NCBI GenBank assembly: GCA_022747635.1
Contig: JAKTNV010000001.1
Location: 20,582,572-20,646,571 of the forward strand
From: Hetaerina americana
Taxonomy: Eukaryota > Arthropoda > Insecta > Odonata > Calopterygidae
Direction: 5' to 3'
DNA length: 64,000 bases
Below are positions 22,900 through 33,883 of this stretch, in pieces (position 1 is the first letter of the stretch; each line of letters opens with the position of its first letter). The notes under the pieces are model-generated. The model had not been told where the DNA came from. It did not search any database and was given only the letters and a program-made list of their open reading frames with translations. The translations under genes were made by a program, and so were the position numbers.

Positions 22900-24050
22900 A
22901 GTTGAGCCCGAGACCATAGAATTCAAAGGTGAGATATGTTTGCATTTAATTATTTTTGGAAAATAGGCCAGTAAATAAGTTTCTATTCTCATTTATTCAG
23001 GATTAACAATTACAAGAATTCTTATATTCTCAAATCTGGAACAAAAACTACAGTCCTTTAACATTCCGGAAGGTCTTAATGACTAATAGTGCAATGATCA
23101 CAACGTCCAACTTACCCATCCGTGCTAGTTACCTCAGTGATCCTCATATACACACACATCTATTGGCAATGATGTTACACTCACTACATAATTTATTTTA
23201 ATGCAAATTCGTTGTTTGTAAGATAGATGTTTTGATTTTTTCAATGTAAGATTATTTGAAAAGAATAGTGGAAAACGGAAGGATAAGCCAAGTGGGAATG
23301 AAGAAAAATGAGAAAAAGTAAAATTCAAGGGTTAATATTCCTATGAGGAGGTTCACTGGAAGAGAAGAGAGAGATAGCTAATGAAAGAAGGTAAAGTGTA
23401 TTCGATAATTTATGTTGATATTTAACAGTTTAAGATTGTGACAAATAGAAGGCAAGCGAAAATAGGGAAGGAAAAGAAAACATGTTTGACCGGATAATTT
23501 GAGAGAGGAAATACGAGGAATTGAAACATAATTTGCAGTAGTGTAGTCCATCCTGTAATGCCATGAAATGTGAGACATTGATATGTAGTAGTGGTCAGTC
23601 ACTGTGTCCATCTAAAATATATCACAAATATGTAGGGTTTCATGATAACAGTGCATAATAAGTGAACCTTTTTTTAGTCTTATTTGCCCTGCAAATGTTA
23701 CTGTAAGCCGTTCCCATTTTTGTGAATGTTTTCGTGAATATTTTCAGTGATTTATTCTTCTATGAAGTGCATCCAACTCATAAACATTTCCCTTAATTGT
23801 CTTGAAAAACTTTGACATGCAATGGACGTCAATTTCATCTGGTAAGCAGAATGGCAGGATACTATACGTCCAGCAGATTATGATAAAAATGGTTCGTTCA
23901 TAAGCGGAGGAAGGAGAAGAAAAATAATTTAAAGTGTACTTTTTAGAGATCATACTTATGTTTAATAACATAATTAACAAATCCAAATGCTTCACAAAGG
24001 ATGTTAACAAGGCAACAGCATTATTGTTGGTGAAGTTTAAAGAGTGCAAG
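22900..24050. other. Unassigned sequence 3' of gene 4
   Basis: Purine-rich on the plus strand around 23260-23520; otherwise no assignable feature. A minus-strand AATAAA at 23751-23756 is a possible, weakly supported polyadenylation signal for gene 4. Confidence 0.45.
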
Positions 24051-24109
24051 ACCACGAGTGTCCGAAGTCATCTCATCCGTGGATTGCACCTTCGGAAAGG
24101 TTTGCTTTT

Positions 24110-24277
24110 AACCCTTTCCAGGAGGGTTTTGAGCCACCGAACTTTTTAAGTCCGATTCACCACTCTAACTCGCTTGAAGCGTACTCAGGCATCACAATCA
24201 GGAGTTGGGTTTGGGAAGGATCGCGCCAGCACGACTCTTCTCCGTAACGAAGATCCAAGGGTGGCCACTCTACTCGC
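24110..24277 (-). other. Conserved 3' flank of CPCFC gene 4
   Basis: GGTTTTGAGCCACCGAAC, AAGTCCGATTCACC and CATCACAATCAGGAGTTGGG recur immediately 3' of genes 5 and 6, and in part genes 3 and 7. This points to shared 3' UTR sequence. Confidence 0.65.
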
Positions 24278-25702
24278 TTAGTGGCAGTAGGGGTAGTTGG
24301 GGCAGGCATGGGGATCGACTCCAGCGGGGTAGTGGGCACCGGCACCAGCACCGTGGTGTGCGGCGACGACTCCGTGTCCCCAGACGGGGGCGGCGGCGTA
24401 GGCACCAGCCCATCCGTGTCCAGCGAGACCGTGGGCGGCTCCGGCCCATCCGTGGGCTCCGTGGGCTCCATGGGCGGCGAGGGCCACGTTATCGCAGTAG
24501 GGGTAGTTGGGGCAGGTGTGGGGGTCCACTCCGGCGGGGTACTTGGCGGCGACGGCGACTCCGTGGGCACCAACGGCGGCGCCGTGGTGTCCGTAGGCGG
24601 CGTAAGCGGGTGCGGCATAGGGTGCGAGGGCACCAAGATGGTGTCCAGCGGAGTGAGCGGCGAGGGCCACGTTGTCGCAGTAGGGGTAGTTGGGGCAGGC
24701 GTGGGGGTTGACGCCGGCGGGATATTTAGCGGCGGGGACGCCACCTCCGACCACGGCGGCCACGCAAAGGGCGAGGGCGATCTGTAATATACGATTATGA
24801 CGATTAAACCACCACATAATATATAAATATGCAATATATGAATGACTCTAAAATAAAAATGTTGCAAGCTAGCGAAAAGAAACTTGTCATAATATGACCA
24901 TAAACTTGTGAACATTCTGTTTCTCACTCTTAAATTCCAAATTAGCATCTCTTTTATGGTTAATTTTTCTTGACAAAGGATAGTTCTTTTATCTACGAAT
25001 GAGGATTGTTGATAATTTTTTTGAATTAATGCAAAAGTAATGTGTATTTTTAGCTGTGAATACAGTATTGATATGATTGAATATAATTCCCCGTCAGATT
25101 TCATTTCCTTATTTGAGAAGTAATGAGCCACCCTGATTAATATTATCTGTATCGTTGAATGCCAATTTTAGAAATACTGAAAAAATGGTCACCGATCCCT
25201 TTGAACCTCGTATATTCCTGTTTAATCTAGCTGGCCGAACTTTCCTTTGTGAACGTGGTAAGGTGATATAAAATATGTCCTCTTCTGATAAGGAAAGTGT
25301 AAAATTATTAACTCTCTCTTCGGATGACAAAGCTATTTTCATCAAGTGATATTATCCCTACTATTCCTTCTAGTTGAAAGGTTATATCTCTTCAGTAGCA
25401 GTTGGAGATATCTAAGTAGTATCTTCACTCGTGCTAAAATATGTGAAAATAAGCATTACTATACCCACGAAGAAATCCTGATAAATTCTGTTAAAAAAGA
25501 TTATTTTCACTTTACTGTTTACACTGCAAATACTTTTGGGAGGGGCTGTTTCTGATAAAAATAAAATTTTCCAAGAGTAATTGAATATCAGAATTTCAAA
25601 AGCTAAAGTGTCACAATACTAAGCAAAATCTAGCAATATTGAGTAATGAACTTGATCGGAATCTCCGGAAAGGCGAAGTAATCTTACCAATCGAGCGGCC
25701 AT
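24278..25702 (-). CDS. CPCFC: CPCFC cuticular protein, gene 4 (172 aa precursor)
   Basis: Secreted cuticle structural protein. Coding exons are 25688-25702 (MAARL, donor GTAAGA) and 24278-24781 (acceptor ATTACAG). The signal peptide spans residues 1-22 (MAARL plus [17 protein letters not shown]). Cysteine pairs at 34/40, 95/101 and 165/171 sit in YPAGVNPHAC, YPAGVDPHTC and YPAGVDPHAC motifs, each followed by PNYPYC. Between them are Ala/Gly/His/Tyr-rich spacers with two GWAGA units and [14 protein letters not shown]. The mature C-terminus is YCH. Exon 2 is strongly GC-rich against an AT-rich background and has a long antisense open frame, an artefact of codon bias. The exon 2 protein is identical to gene 5 by eye. 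An in-frame ATG just above exon 2 would skip the signal-peptide start and is not preferred. Confidence 0.94.
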
Positions 25703-25785
25703 GTCTCCTGGTTGTCTTTTGACGAGTGAATAGGGGGCTTCGGTGAGCTAGTCGAGCTTCTGCTGGTGAGACCTCGGGGTGATGC

Positions 25786-26125
25786 TGACAACTCCGTGCT
25801 CCTGTTTATTCTTTTATACCCTCAAGAAGTGTTTCCCCCTCCCTACACCCCCATCGACCCACCTTCCCACTCTACACCGTTTCCGTTCACCGTTGATCCC
25901 CAGGGTCAACCCTCCACCCGAATTCCGCGTGGCCATCGGCGCCTCCGAGGTGCGGTATTGCCCCTCCCCTCCTTCCCCATGCAACACCCTTCTTTTACGT
26001 CCTTATCTCGCGGGTATCCTCGGACTGTGTCCGTAATCCTCAATTATTACCTCTCTCTTTTTCGTTGCCTTTCATTTCCGCGCCACACTTCGCTCACCGT
26101 CGGAAAGACAGTGAAAAAACTCAAC
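25786..26125 (-). promoter_or_regulatory. Promoter of CPCFC gene 4
   Basis: TATAAAAG at 25811-25818 and TCAG with A at 25786 are 32 bases apart. The leader to the start codon has no upstream ATG and carries AGAAGCTCGACTAGCTC. Conserved upstream blocks lie at 25893-25955 (plus: GATCCCCAGGGTCAACCCTC, CGAATTCCGCGTGGCCATCG) and 26008-26125 (GGGTATCCTCGGACTGTGTCC, CTTTCATTTCCGCGCCA). Confidence 0.82.
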
Positions 26126-26378
26126 GATAGCATGTGGGATATTTTTGTCTTTACCGCGTATACACGTATGAATGAATTTATTATTGCAGTTAATACTGAA
26201 AATTTCCAATTATTTTTTTTCCTCAAAATGAAAATTATATCGAATCATGGCATCTATCGTTTCATTATTTATATAGAGATCTGAGAGGATTGGCTAGTTA
26301 ATAAGTATTAAAATGCCTAATAGCCATTGTCAACTTTTATATCAAGTCAGCCCCATCGAAAAAAAAAACAAAAAAATG

Positions 26379-26495
26379 GAAACACACATAAAAGTAGCTC
26401 ACACGTTATCGTGTTTTCGGAGGACAAGTCACCTTCCTTGAGAAAGGTGGCTTGACCACCGAAAATGCGAAAACGTGAGTTTTTTGTGTGTGTTT
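26379..26495. repeat. Imperfect foldback repeat
   Basis: Arms of about 55 bases (GAAACACACATAAAA...CAAGTCACCTT and AAAGGTGGCTTGACCACC...TTTTTTGTGTGTGTTTC) pair imperfectly around a 4-6 base loop. Probably a small foldback element. Confidence 0.75.
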
Positions 26496-26585
26496 CTGTG
26501 ATTTTGGTTTTCTTCGCTGGTACTAACTTGATATACATTATTTTTCACATCCGTGAGGCTTCCACATTCGTTATATATATATATA

Positions 26586-27920
26586 CTACCTTGATCAAAA
26601 GGTTCCCGGAATAACCACCGTGTGCCGCTCCCATCGTTCCGATTTGAGTTCTGTTTTTTTTGTTAAATTGGTACAATTGTTGTTGATATTCCCTTTAAAT
26701 CTTAGTGTCATAACTTGACATTTGCAAAAGTTACGTAGCCAAGAGTACATCTATCTCTGTGTGTGTTGGCGATTTTTTACAATTTCAGAAATGGATTTAA
26801 ATTTGCAACAACGAACTTGTATTAAATTTTGCGTAAAAAACGGATTTAGTGGCGCACGGACGTTGGAAATGTTGGAAAAGTGTTTCGGCAACGATTCTCT
26901 AAAAAAAACGGTCGTTTACCAGTGGCACGAGCGGTTCAGAAGTGGTCGTGAGTCAATCGAAGATGATGAACGCAGTGGCAGACCATCGACATCGAAAGTC
27001 GGTGAAAAAATTGATAAAGTAAAAGAAATGTTGGTCAATAACCGCAAATTAACCATCAGAGAAATAGCGGAGGACTTGAACATTGCCTATGGATCCGCTC
27101 AAGACATTGTGGTTAATGATTTGGGTTTCCGTCGTGTAGCAGCAAAGTTGGTGCCAAAAGACCTCAATTTCATGCAAAAAAGAGACCGAGACCGTGTTGA
27201 CGTCGCAAAAGACATGATTTGCGAGGCTGAATCCGATCCCACATTCATCAAAAGGATCATTACTGGAGACGAGACGTGGGTTTATGAGTACGACACGCAA
27301 TCCAGACATCAGGCAAGTGAATGGCGTTCACCAAATGAGCCGAGACCAAAAAAACCACGTCGTTTTCAGTCAAAAAAGAAGGCAATGCTGACGGTTTTCA
27401 TGGATTACAACGGTGTAGTGCATCATGAATTTTTGCCAGAAGGCCAGACAGTAAACAAAGAGTATTATTTGGGCGTTATGAGACGTTTGCGTGAAGCAAT
27501 TCGCCGAAAGAGACCAGAAATGTGGGCAGAAAACTCGTGGATTTTGCACCATGATAACGCACCGTCGCACAGTGCTATCATTATTCGTAATTTTTTGACG
27601 ACAAATGCAACAAATACCATCCAACAGCCACCGAATTCACCTGATTTGGCTCCCTGTGACTTCTTTCTGTTCAATCGAGTTAAAAAACCATAACGGGGAA
27701 CGCGTTTTAGCAGCCGAGAGGAAGTAATGGAAAAATCGCAGGAAGCACTGATGGACATACCGAAAACCGACCTTAACTTTTGCAAATGTCAAGTTATGAC
27801 ACTAAGATTTAAAGGGAATATCAACAACAGATGTACCAATTTAACAAAAAAAACAGAACTCAAATCGGAACGATGGGAGCGCCACACGGTGGTTATTCCG
27901 GGAACTTTTTGATCAAGGTA

Positions 27921-27921
<1 letters not shown>
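26586..27921 (+). mobile_element. Mariner transposon, near full length, long TIRs
   Basis: A 1336-bp element bounded by TA (26584-26585, 27922-27923) and lying in (TA)n tracts. The terminal inverted repeats are unusually long, about 150 bp (CTACCTTGATCAAAA... to TTTGCAAAAGTT), with few mismatches. The interior encodes one transposase. No large deletion is seen, so this is the best preserved transposon in the window. Confidence 0.95.
26791..27693 (+). pseudogene. Mariner transposase, interrupted by one nonsense codon
   Basis: DD34D mariner transposase. The start MDLNLQQRTCIKFCVKNGF at 26791 is preferred over the upstream in-frame ATG at 26722, which lies in the TIR. The N-terminal paired helix-turn-helix includes TVVYQWHERFRSGRESIEDD. 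The catalytic core has the first Asp in TGDETWVYEYD, the second in HHDNAPSH and the third in PDLAPCDFFLF, 34 residues between the last two. The frame stops at TAA (27691-27693) after NRVKKP, yet the same frame continues RGTRFSSREEVMEKSQEAL and on to about 27790, the usual C-terminus. So a single nonsense change truncates an otherwise open protein. Confidence 0.9.
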
Positions 27922-27924
<3 letters not shown>

Positions 27925-27961
<37 letters not shown>

Positions 27962-29680
27962 TGACGACTTTTAATAAAGGTGTTAAAACAGGTGTTTTTA
28001 TATAAATATGCAAATCATAATGTTGAGACCTAATTGCTTTTGCTATAAACTTTTCATATTTTATATACTTTTATGCATAGTTTTCTTCAATTAAAATAAG
28101 TTTGGTTCAGTTTATGTCAAGGATGTATCAGTGTATTTTAGGCCGGACGGTTATATTATGATTTGAGAGATAGTTGAGAGACACTTTGTGGAACTTGTCG
28201 ATAAAAATTACAGATTCACAAAAAAATATATATCACCTTGTTAAACTGAATATCGACGTCAACATATCTGGTTAAAGAATTCGTTTTGCTTTAATCACCA
28301 AATAAACGGAAAGAGTAAAATTGTTCTGCTACTGTCAATATATCAACATCGTCTCTTCATGACATTAAAGATCCTAAAAATACATTTCAGAGGCGAAAGC
28401 CGAGATTGCCTCTTGAAAATGGCTAAAGAATGAGCAATGTAAAGCTCAAGAGTAGTATTACTCATTAAAAAACTGTTGCTGTTTAGAAGTTCAATGGTAT
28501 TATTTTATTAAATAATTGAATTCGCATATTACCCAGAGCGCAAAAAATAAAATAAAGACTGATAGGGGCATACACGAAGCGTGGAAGTGAGGGAGATACC
28601 TTCACCAAAATTCTTAAAAAAAAACCACAGTAAGGAAATGAGAGCAAGGAAAAGTTGCAGTTTTCATAATAGGTAATGAAATACGTTATTTGCACGTCTG
28701 GTAATATCCAAGGTCTAGGAGATGTTTGCAAAATCATGTTGCAAACATTCCCCGAGGTTGAATTATAATCCATACGCTTTGGCAAATCTTACGTAAAATA
28801 GAAAGGAAGGTTAGCAATTGTTGCGGATAATTTTGTACTGTCTTACATCTAGAAATGGAGACATAAAAAGTGGTCTAAACCTTCTTATGTAATACTTGAA
28901 TGGTCTCTTATTGAAATAAAATTTTGACACATTTAAAAATATATCCCAGAAAGAATTAATTCCTCTGTTAGAGAAATAGGTGTTTCTGGAAAAATGTTGT
29001 CGGTTAGTAAATGAATGAAAATAGCATCTCTTTTCTTGATTATAATATTTAACTTCAAAGGCTGCTATGTTTAGAATGAATGTCTTTCAACGAAATAGAT
29101 TTAACTTACCTAAAAACATGTCTCAGGATAAAGTTAAAAGAAAATCTTCTAGCCAAATGCATTGGTCAATAATTATCATTATTCTAATATACATGATTTC
29201 ATATTATATTTATCATGTCAATCTCCAGACTAAGATGTCATCTTTTCTTTTACTAGCAAAGAAATAAATGATAATATTGCATAGGTCTTTAAAAAAATTG
29301 TGTTTCACGGAATGTTGGAATTGGTAAGAAATGCATTGTGAAATAATGGTAAATGGGTCGTGCAATTAGCTGGTACTACTGAAAATATGTTGGCAAGCAA
29401 TAGGAAAATAGAACGAAACACAAAGCAGCATTAACTTTTGAAAACCGCGAATTAAGAAAAAGACATATCAAAAATATAAGATTCTTACGTAGTTCAAGCT
29501 ATTGCACAGTATTGTAACATTCCAAGATGCTTAAGATGCTTACCCGTTATTGCTGATACCATTATTATTATATGGTATTCAATCGTTTAAGACTAGTGTT
29601 GGATGGACTCAGACTGAACACCGCTACATTCCTTAGTCTGGCCTTGGAAAACACAAAATCGACACCCGACATTACAATAA
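27925..29680. other. (TA)n tract followed by unassigned AT-rich sequence
   Basis: (TA)n at 27922-27957 abuts the mariner. Beyond it I see no gene or clear repeat. Confidence 0.5.
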
Positions 29681-29689
29681 ACCCTTTTT

Positions 29690-30180
29690 CAATTTCTCGT
29701 CCATTCTACTTCCGTCATTCCCTCCAGCCTGCCTATCCTTTTCCTCATCTTACCTCGCCTGCCTAACGCTCTCCCCTCTGGAATGTTTTTCAACATATGC
29801 CATCGCCAACCAAATTGTTTTGCATCCATCTTTTCTGTATTCTCTGGATATCTCCCAACGATTCCCCCACCCTTTACACAACGTCAATACTTATTCATTT
29901 GTTTGTTTGTTTCTCTACCGTCAATTTTACGTTTTCCATTATTTTCCACACACCTCAAAAGCTTTCAATCTACGCCCATCATTCTGCTTCAATGGCCATG
30001 TTTCTGCACCGTACAAAATAACACTCCACATCAAATTTTTAACGAGTATTTTCTTAATATCCTTGTTAAATACCCCGGACATCAATATCCTCTTCCTTGT
30101 GAAAGCTTCTTCGTCTAACGTAATTCTTGTTCTTATCTCCCCAATGCTATTACCATTGTTGTCCAAAACACTTCCGAGAT
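29690..30180 (-). pseudogene. LINE reverse-transcriptase C-terminal relic
   Basis: The minus strand reads SIGEIRTRITLDEEAFTRKR, KDIKKILVKNLMWSVILYGAETWPLKQNDGRRLKAFEV, then broken frames down to about 29690. This is the C-terminal region of APE-type LINE reverse transcriptases, related to 37000-37500. It is frameshifted. Confidence 0.8.
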
Positions 30181-30189
30181 TCCGAGAGT

Positions 30190-31150
30190 GTGATACGTTT
30201 TGGAAATTCAGTTTGATCTACTTAACTTGGAGAGCCCTCTATTTGATTCATAGTCCTGTTTATGGAGTCTTATCCACAATAGAGAACATCTTTAAAAGCA
30301 TTTTAAAAAGCAGTTTACAGTCCTAAACTTTTTGGTGGATAAATATTTCGGGAATATTGTGATTTTGATAAATTATACTTCGATTGGAGTGATTTTAGTA
30401 CAGTCTCATAGATGGTGTGCTAGCGTAATTGATTGAATGTGAGAGCAATGAATTAAGGTTCTGGATTAAAATCCAGTGTAACCTCTTTGGGCATCTTCAA
30501 GTCTACCAAATCAGTGGGTTTATTAGCATCAGTTTTTCCTAAGAAATTGCGGAAGCTTTGGTGAAGAGGTAGGTTCTTCGTCTTCTCCGGAAGACGCTTC
30601 CTTCCTTCGCTCCGTCTTCGTCGGAAGACGAAGCTGAATTCCGTCCAAATGATCAATAAATAACGTGTGAGCGATCTTTTTATGGGTTCTTATATTGTTT
30701 GTTGCTGTGCAAGTTTGTTATTCAACACTTTAGGGTTACTATATATATATATATATATATATTAAAACTTCTAAATAATTTTCTCGGATTTCCTTAATTC
30801 AAAATTAACACTCTCCTTTTAAGCCCCATAGTGCTACGGTTGTTTATATTTATTAGCGAATCCTTTTTAAAGGGCACACATCTTTGTACGCTCCAGTAAA
30901 TTCTTCTCCTGTAGGAGTAAATACTTCGGGTGAAAGTAACATGTGCGAATTTATTGGATAGAATATTTAAGAGATATATCAATTCATTATCATGACAAAT
31001 TGACCCTTTTATATTTTTTCACGGGAATTACTGAACTGGTATTTTTAAAATGTAATGTTTAGCGCAAATGCTATTAAGCAGAATAATGGCATGATTTAAT
31101 ACTTGCAGGATATAAAGGAATAAGAAAATTTTTAAATAAGGATATTAAAC
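30190..31150. other. Unassigned sequence 3' of gene 5
   Basis: (TA)n at 30740-30762. 30545-30640 has repeated TTCGTCTTC/GAAGACG motifs that can form small hairpins. No gene seen. Confidence 0.5.
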
Positions 31151-31174
31151 AAATAATTTGAAGTTGTTACAAGT

Positions 31175-31505
31175 TTTATTTACAGATAAGAAATATTTTA
31201 CAATGGATATCAACATTAAAATATCCTGATAGTAGGTGTAGTAAAAAGTCTTCAGGGTTACGCGGGTTCGACACCGTCTCCTCCGTGGGTCGTACGGCCG
31301 GAGGGGGCGGTCACGCGTCTGCCCAAGTATTCTTCATGATATCCTTAGGGGTTTTGAGCCATCGGACTTGTTAAGTCCGATTCACCGCTCTAACTCATTA
31401 GAAGACATCACAATCAGGAATTAGGTTCGGGAAGAGTGAGGGATATCGTCGCACCAGCACGACTCTTCTCCACGGTGAACATCCAAAACTAGCCTCTCTG
31501 CTCGC
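31175..31505 (-). other. 3' UTR and polyadenylation signal of CPCFC gene 5
   Basis: AATAAA (minus) at 31175-31180, about 325 bases past the stop. The block includes CGTGGGTCGTACGGCCGGAG and GGTTTTGAGCCATCGGAC, also found 3' of gene 6, and CATCACAATCAGGAATTAGG. Confidence 0.65.
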
Positions 31506-32780
31506 TTAGTGGCAGTAGGGGTAGTTGGGGCAGGCGTGGGGGTCGACTCCAGCGGGGTAGTGGGCGCCGGCACCAGCACCGTGGTGTGCGGCGACGACTC
31601 CGTGCCCCCAGACGGGGGCGGCGGCGTAGGCACCAGCCCATCCGTGTCCAGCGAGACCGTGGGCGGCTCCGGCCCATCCGTGGGCTCCGTGGGCTCCATG
31701 GGCGGCGAGGGCCACGTTATCGCAGTAGGGGTAGTTGGGGCAGGTGTGGGGGTCCACTCCGGCGGGGTACTTGGCGGCGACGGCGACTCCGTGGGCACCA
31801 ACGGCGGCGCCGTGGTGTCCATAGGCGGCGTAAGCGGGTGCGGCATAGGGTGCGAGGGCACCAAGATGGTGTCCAGCGGAGTGAGCGGCGAGGGCCACGT
31901 TGTCGCAGTAGGGGTAGTTGGGGCAGGCGTGGGGGTTGACGCCGGCGGGATATTTAGCGGCGGGGACGCCACCTCCGACCACGGCGGCCACGCAAAGGGC
32001 GAGGGCGATCTGTAATGTGTGATAAAATCAACTGAATAAATCGATTTCTGCTCGCAAAATAATTTTTAATCTTTGAAATATCTTTTAAGCAAGCATATTT
32101 CCTCAAATCTATCATACTCTATTTAGCCATTTCAATAACACATATCCTGCGTAAATTTCTGTATTCTATGAATCAATTTTGAAAAACTATTGGTCAATAC
32201 TTCTTCTGCTCTGGAAATAAACATTTGGTGTTAAAGATATTTCCAGGAGTATTTGGAAAGAACAATAGAAGATATTTTCTGCCCTGTCCAAAAGGAAAAG
32301 TCTTTTTCTTACAATTAGCTATATCCTTCGTAATAAAATCACTTTAACCGCAATAAATATCAATTTAATCAATAAACCATTTCGTCAAAATTGAATAAGG
32401 CCACAACTATATATGTAACTTGGAGATTCGCTTGTTATATTTGAAAGTAAAATTTTTATTAATTCTAATGAAGTGTATTCCGGGTTTTTGTAATCAATTA
32501 GCTGCTCTTCTAAAACAATATGACCCTTTCATGCTCGATTCAATTCGGTTGAAATACACTCAGTTCAATTTTTACAAGAATATTCCCTGGGAAGGCGTAA
32601 TGTCAACCGAAAAACAAATTTGATAGAGAAGAATATTTCCGAGAAGGATTATTCACTTCGATAATCATGTTGATATAGACTGAAGAAGTAATCCAGTCAC
32701 TCTTGCAGCGAAATTCTACTGAGTTTAATGTTGACAGTCTCGCATTAAAGGGAAAGAGTCCTCACCAATCGAGCGGCCAT
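31506..32780 (-). CDS. CPCFC: CPCFC cuticular protein, gene 5 (172 aa precursor)
   Basis: Secreted cuticle structural protein. Coding exons are 32766-32780 (MAARL, donor GTGAGG) and 31506-32009 (acceptor CATTACAG). The signal peptide is MAARL plus [17 protein letters not shown]. Cysteine pairs are at 34/40, 95/101 and 165/171, in the same motif variants as gene 4 (VNPHAC, VDPHTC, VDPHAC). By eye exon 2 differs from gene 4 at about five positions in 504, all synonymous, whereas introns and UTRs are clearly diverged. The 756-bp intron is the shortest in the array; intron 1 of gene 6 is recognisably homologous to it. Confidence 0.94.
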
Positions 32781-32864
32781 ATCTGCTGGTTTTATCCTGA
32801 TTGATGAATGAACGGGGTTCCGTGAGCTAGTCGAGCTTCTGCTGGTGAGACCTCGGGGTGATGC

Positions 32865-33250
32865 TGACAACACCTTGCCCCCGTGCAATCTTTTATACCC
32901 AAAGGAACATTTTTCCCTTCCCCCTAGAGACATCCCCTCTCTCTCCCCCCCCCCACCGCCGCTGGGTCTCGAACTCGCACCCCCTTCCGGGACCCACCCT
33001 CCTCCCTCCCCTCTCACCCAGATCCCCAGGGTCGAACCTCTGCCCGAATTCCGCGTGGCCTGCGGTGTCTTCGAGGTGCTGCATAGCCTCTCTCTTCCTC
33101 CCCCTTCCAACACCCTTCCCTCCTTATCGTCTTACTAGGTATCCTCGGACGCTCTCCTAAATGCCCAATCAGGAAAAACCTCCCTTTCTCTTTCTTCGAC
33201 TTTCATTTCCCCACCATGTATTTTTCCTCCACGGTAAACCGGTGAAAAAT
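32865..33250 (-). promoter_or_regulatory. Promoter of CPCFC gene 5
   Basis: TATAAAAG at 32890-32897 and TCAG with A at 32865, 32 bases apart. The leader carries AGAAGCTCGACTAGCTC. Upstream blocks are at 33020-33080 (GATCCCCAGGGTCGAACCTC, CGAATTCCGCGTGGCC) and 33135-33250 (GGTATCCTCGGACGCTCTCC, GACTTTCATTTCCCCACCAT). Confidence 0.82.
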
Positions 33251-33394
33251 GACAATACCCACATACGCAAATATCAGCCTTTTTCGATGTGTTTGAAAAA
33301 ACTCTAGCCACTATGAACCTTCAGTTTCACTCGTGTTGTGTGATTTTCGGATTCCAGTACTTCGAGGGAAACGGTAGGCAGCGGAGGGAAAGAA

Positions 33395-33500
33395 ACTGGC
33401 TCTCCTACTCTGATGAGTGAATTTCACACGCCGTTGGACTTAGTGTTGGGTAAACTCTACCATCACCTGCCCAACCGACCTTCGGGTTGATTGCTGTGTT
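33395..33500 (+). repeat. Fragment of SINE family B
   Basis: GAATTTCACACGCCG, TTAGTGTTGGGTAAACTCTA and CCAACCGACCTT match the 3' body of the copy at 12400-12660. The tRNA-like head is absent. Confidence 0.75.
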
Positions 33501-33689
33501 TGAGGTTTTCAAGCAGGAAGTTTACATTTTCGTGGTTGGTATCGAAAGGAAAACTGTGTCATGCATTGATATTTTTCTTAAGATATCGCATCCGTGACCA
33601 GTCAATAAAATATACACACTAAACTCCTATTGTCATTATTTTCCATTACATCGACAGCAGATTTCAAGAAAGTCGTTTTTTCCTACCCA

Positions 33690-33746
33690 CATATATATAT
33701 ATACAATATATGTTTATATATAAATATATATATATATAAATATTTA

Positions 33747-33803
<57 letters not shown>

Positions 33804-33816
33804 TATTCTGTGTTTG

Positions 33817-33881
<65 letters not shown>
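33690..33881. repeat. Compound (TA)n microsatellite
   Basis: About 190 bases of TA repeats with short TTTA and GTGT interruptions, directly abutting the 5'-truncated LINE. Confidence 0.95.

Positions 33882-33883
<2 letters not shown>

Noticed and set aside
24205..24787. Long plus-strand open frames (Gly/Val/Ser-rich and Arg-rich) across CPCFC exon 2, also at 7, 7350, 17568, 31509, 42761 and 50095
   Set aside because: They are antisense shadows created by the GC-rich codon bias and repetitive composition of exon 2. They lack a signal peptide, splice context or family match, while the minus frame is conserved with only synonymous changes.
24157..25131. 324-codon minus-strand frame rich in Pro/Thr/Ser (similar at 204, 17648, 31421, 42736, 50106)
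   Set aside because: It is an alternate frame of exon 2 that runs through the acceptor into the intron; the composition is a frame artefact.
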